A stretch of 64,000 nt of DNA from the NCBI RefSeq assembly GCF_016772315.1, contig NZ_CP053482.1, positions 1,488,001 through 1,552,000 of the forward strand, written 5' to 3'. The position numbers and the translations under genes were made by a program. Below the pieces are notes generated by a model. That model saw nothing but the letters and a program-made list of their open reading frames with translations, had not been told where the DNA came from and searched no databases. This document shows positions 61,917 to 64,000 of the stretch, piece by piece. The stretch is from Thiothrix subterranea (lineage in GTDB: Bacteria; Pseudomonadota; Gammaproteobacteria; Thiotrichales; Thiotrichaceae). Each line of letters starts with the position of its first letter. Within the stretch, counting starts at the first letter, position 1.

Positions 61917-62571
61917 TATACGGTTTCGTCTCCAGCAATCCCTGTTTCATCGCGGCGTAATCGTGTTGATTAGTGTAATAAAGAATCTCTTTACCGTCAG
62001 TATTCATCAAAATTGCCAAGCCTTTGCTGGGGTAAAACCAGTAGTCGATTCCCGCCTGCAACGAGGCGGCGCGTTCCGCCGGTTCGCCAAAGCGTGCCAC
62101 CACGATTTCAGGCTCGTAATTGATGACCGGCATATAAATTAAGCGCTGCACCCGCAAATCATTGGCAATTTTCACATCCGCTTCCGCCATCGTGTATTTC
62201 CATTGCCCGCTTGCCATGCCTTCACGCTTGGTATTGTTGGTTTGGAAACTGTCAAACTGCGCAGGTGTGGCTTGCAATTCAGCAATGATTTTGGCTTCAA
62301 ACAAGCCGAGGCGTTGTGTGCCGAAATAGGCTTCGAGGGTACGCTTACCGCTTTCGTGCGCAAATACCGCCATTTCCGGGAAGCTGTGCAAGCGTTCGAT
62401 CACATCCTTCAGCGTGGCTTTGCCAATGTCTAAGTGGAACACCTGCGGATTGCCTTCGGCACTAAGAGTGACTTGCCAAGGCAAATCTTCAGGGTGTTGG
62501 GGGGAAGAGTCGCAGCCGGTCATGCCAAGAGTCAGGGCAAGTAGGCTACTCAATATCAGTGTGTGTTTCAT
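61906..62571 (-). CDS. Lipoprotein of unknown function
   Basis: From the ATG at 62571 the product has 221 residues with a lipoprotein signal peptide (LTLGMTGC, Cys about 20). The mature protein has a mixed alpha/beta pattern with GNPQVFHLDIGKATLKDVIERL, LEAYFGTQRLGLFEAKIIAEL and DYWFYPSKGLAILMNTDGKEILYY. Such proteins are seen in other gammaproteobacteria without a known role. It overlaps ycgN by 11 bases. No domain was recognised. Confidence 0.75.
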   Translation of the reverse strand: MKHTLILSSLLALTLGMTGCDSSPQHPEDLPWQVTLSAEGNPQVFHLDIGKATLKDVIERLHSFPEMAVFAHESGKRTLEAYFGTQRLGLFEAKIIAELQATPAQFDSFQTNNTKREGMASGQWKYTMAEADVKIANDLRVQRLIYMPVINYEPEIVVARFGEPAERAASLQAGIDYWFYPSKGLAILMNTDGKEILYYTNQHDYAAMKQGLLETKPYNDK

Positions 62572-62616
62572 GTACCATCTTCTCAATCACGAACGCTCAT
62601 TATAACGCCCCCACGC

Positions 62617-63522
62617 TTACACATACCACTCTTCACTCTCCCCCTGCTCCACCAGCAAATCCACCATCTCCATCACGTATTGCTTGAGGTACTTATTTTT
62701 CAGCCACGCCACGCGGGTAGTGGAAAGCGGGAACAGGTGCGACAAATCCCGCAACACCAAATCGTCGTCGTGAATATGCGAATACGCCATTTTCGCAATA
62801 ATCCCCGCGCCAAACCCCAGCCGCACGTAGCTGATAATCACATCGGTATCGGTCGCCGCAAACGTCACATCCAACGCCAAGCCTGCATGACGAAACGTTT
62901 CATGGATTTTGGAACGCCCCGTAAACCCGAAAATGTAGGTCAACACCGGATGCGCCGCAATACGCGCCAACGTCAGCTTACCCTCCGCCAGCGGATGCCC
63001 ATCCGGTAGCACCAGCCCGTGATTCCAGTCGTAGCATTTACGGCTGTCTAACGCGGAATCTTTGTCCAACTCTTCAGTACACACCGCAATATCCGCCTTG
63101 CCAGCGTGCAGCATTCGCACCAATTCCACCGGCGTGCCCTGCAAAAAATGAATCGCCACATCGGGGTAACGCTGGCGAAATTCCAACATCACTTCCGGCA
63201 AAAAATACTTGGCTTGGGTATGCGTGGTGGCGATGCGAATTTCACCACGGGTTTGCAGACGGTAATCGTCCGCCACCGCACGAATATTTTCCAGTGACTG
63301 CTCGATACGGTCGAGTTCCTGCACAATCGCTTTGCACACTGGCGTTGCTTCCACCAGCCGTTTGCCTTTGCGCTCAAACAACGGCATCCCCAGCTCTTCT
63401 TCCAGCAAACCCAATTGGCGACTGACAGCAGATTGCACAATGTAATGCTGATCCGCCGCCCGCGACACATTCATGCCATTATTCAGCAACGTTTTGAGTA
63501 AGCGTAATTGGAACAATTTCAT
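62617..63522 (-). CDS. LysR-family regulator, CysB type
   Basis: The 301-residue regulator begins with a winged helix (LFQLRLLKTLLNNGMNVSRAADQHYIVQSAVSRQLGLLEEELG) typical of the CysB/Cbl subgroup. The effector domain shows IRIATTHTQAKYFLPEVMLEFR (with TTHTQA as the sulfate/acetylserine pocket), FGFTGRSKIHETF and TDTDVIISYVRLGFGAGI. CysB proteins regulate sulfate uptake and assimilation in response to O-acetylserine or sulfate. It is divergent to a sat-like gene, with 105 bp between them, and is its likely regulator. Confidence 0.92.
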   Translation of the reverse strand: MKLFQLRLLKTLLNNGMNVSRAADQHYIVQSAVSRQLGLLEEELGMPLFERKGKRLVEATPVCKAIVQELDRIEQSLENIRAVADDYRLQTRGEIRIATTHTQAKYFLPEVMLEFRQRYPDVAIHFLQGTPVELVRMLHAGKADIAVCTEELDKDSALDSRKCYDWNHGLVLPDGHPLAEGKLTLARIAAHPVLTYIFGFTGRSKIHETFRHAGLALDVTFAATDTDVIISYVRLGFGAGIIAKMAYSHIHDDDLVLRDLSHLFPLSTTRVAWLKNKYLKQYVMEMVDLLVEQGESEEWYV

Positions 63523-63627
63523 GCTTTATCGCTTTTTAAGATAACTATAGCGAATTATAGCGTTTTTAATTATTTACGCCTTATCCCATACTTGCCTGCA
63601 ACCGAAGATTACCGAGAGGCACAGCCC

Positions 63628-64000
63628 ATGAGCATCCTGCACAAAATCGTCAACCACAACGAAATCAGTACATTAGAACTGCTGTTGAATGGCGCATTCG
63701 CACCGTTGCACGGCTACCTCAATCAAGATGACCATTGCAGCGTCTTGCAACGCAATCGCCTAGCAAACGGCACATTATGGCCGCTGCCACTGGCACTGTC
63801 CCTGACCCCGGCGGAAAAACGCGAAGCACAACTCAGCGGGCGCATCGTGCTGGTCGACGGGCTGGAACGCCGCGCCATTGCCGAAGTCAGCGTGGAAAGC
63901 TTCTACCGCCTGCCTGCGGATGTCGCCGAACTGGCACAAGCATTTGACCCAGCACGTACCCCTGACACGTGGTACGCCAGCGGCACAGTCAAACCGTTGC
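63628..64000 (+). CDS. ATP sulfurylase-like protein, N-terminal part (cut by window end)
   Basis: The frame is open from the ATG at 63628 to the window edge (124 codons). The translation has TLELLLNGAFAPLHGYLNQDDHCSVLQRNRLANGTLWPLPLALSL, corresponding to the PUA-like N-terminus of ATP sulfurylase (GxFxPLxGF, SVxxxxRLxDGxxWPxPI). ATP sulfurylase makes adenylyl sulfate in assimilation or runs in reverse in sulfur oxidation. Only the first domain is visible, so a bifunctional APS kinase fusion cannot be ruled out. It is divergent to a CysB-type regulator. Confidence 0.8.
   Translation, partial: MSILHKIVNHNEISTLELLLNGAFAPLHGYLNQDDHCSVLQRNRLANGTLWPLPLALSLTPAEKREAQLSGRIVLVDGLERRAIAEVSVESFYRLPADVAELAQAFDPARTPDTWYASGTVKPL

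Overview
The window reads as a chromosomal segment of a sulfur-oxidising gammaproteobacterium, most like Thiothrix or another Thiotrichaceae. This is inferred from gene content and was not tested by a search. Supporting features are a Tyr-rich, signal-peptide-bearing sulfur globule-type protein, a DsrE-family protein, a CysB-type regulator next to a partial ATP sulfurylase-like gene, and a CsgG/HfaB-like cluster that fits a filament making a holdfast. Core genes (mreBCD, gatABC, gmk, gloB, rluB, msrB, hslO, hslR, darP) look gammaproteobacterial. I see no rRNA, tRNA, CRISPR array, insertion sequence or prophage.

Layout. 1-2325: mreBCD on the minus strand, mreD cut by the window edge. 2573-4812: hslO, an NAD(P)H quinone reductase and a YbfF-like esterase. 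4809-7788: two tandem paralogous lipoproteins and a membrane protein. 7839-11050: gatA-gatB-gatC, transcribed in that order. 11135-23288: two very large secreted proteins (cadherin-like modules; a four-fold repeat with thrombospondin-3 type calcium motifs) that share one C-terminal module and flank mltA, a membrane-anchored coiled-coil protein and an Atm1-type ABC exporter. 23540-27796: a copper-uptake unit (TonB receptor plus PCuAC chaperone) behind a textbook sigma-54 promoter with two upstream direct repeats, followed by an NlpC/P60 lipoprotein and a PspF-like sigma-54 activator. 27908-38427: mixed housekeeping genes. 38453-39884: a 48-residue zinc-ribbon-like ORF and a prokaryotic glutamate-receptor-type channel. 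39996-44557: rluB, msrB, a molybdopterin oxidoreductase and an ATP-grasp-like partner. 44514-46649: an AAA ATPase and a Phd/VapC-type toxin-antitoxin pair. 46704-50597: a DsrE protein and an ergothioneine operon egtB-egtD-(egtE-like). 50581-53125: an AsmA-family protein and the sulfur globule candidate. 53350-58220: a minus-strand run of curlin-like protein, small secreted protein, HfaB/CsgG-like lipoprotein, NarL-type response regulator and histidine kinase. 58432-60234: a secreted animal-type haem peroxidase. 60551-64000: an unknown acidic protein, hslR, ycgN, a lipoprotein, a CysB-type regulator and the start of a sat-like gene.

The most interesting parts are the cell-surface and holdfast-like region (53.3-60.2 kb), the sigma-54/copper arrangement (23.4-27.8 kb), the channel with a non-canonical pore loop (38.8-39.9 kb), the short zinc-ribbon ORF, and the paired giant surface proteins with a common C-terminal module. 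Function assignments come from motif recognition only.
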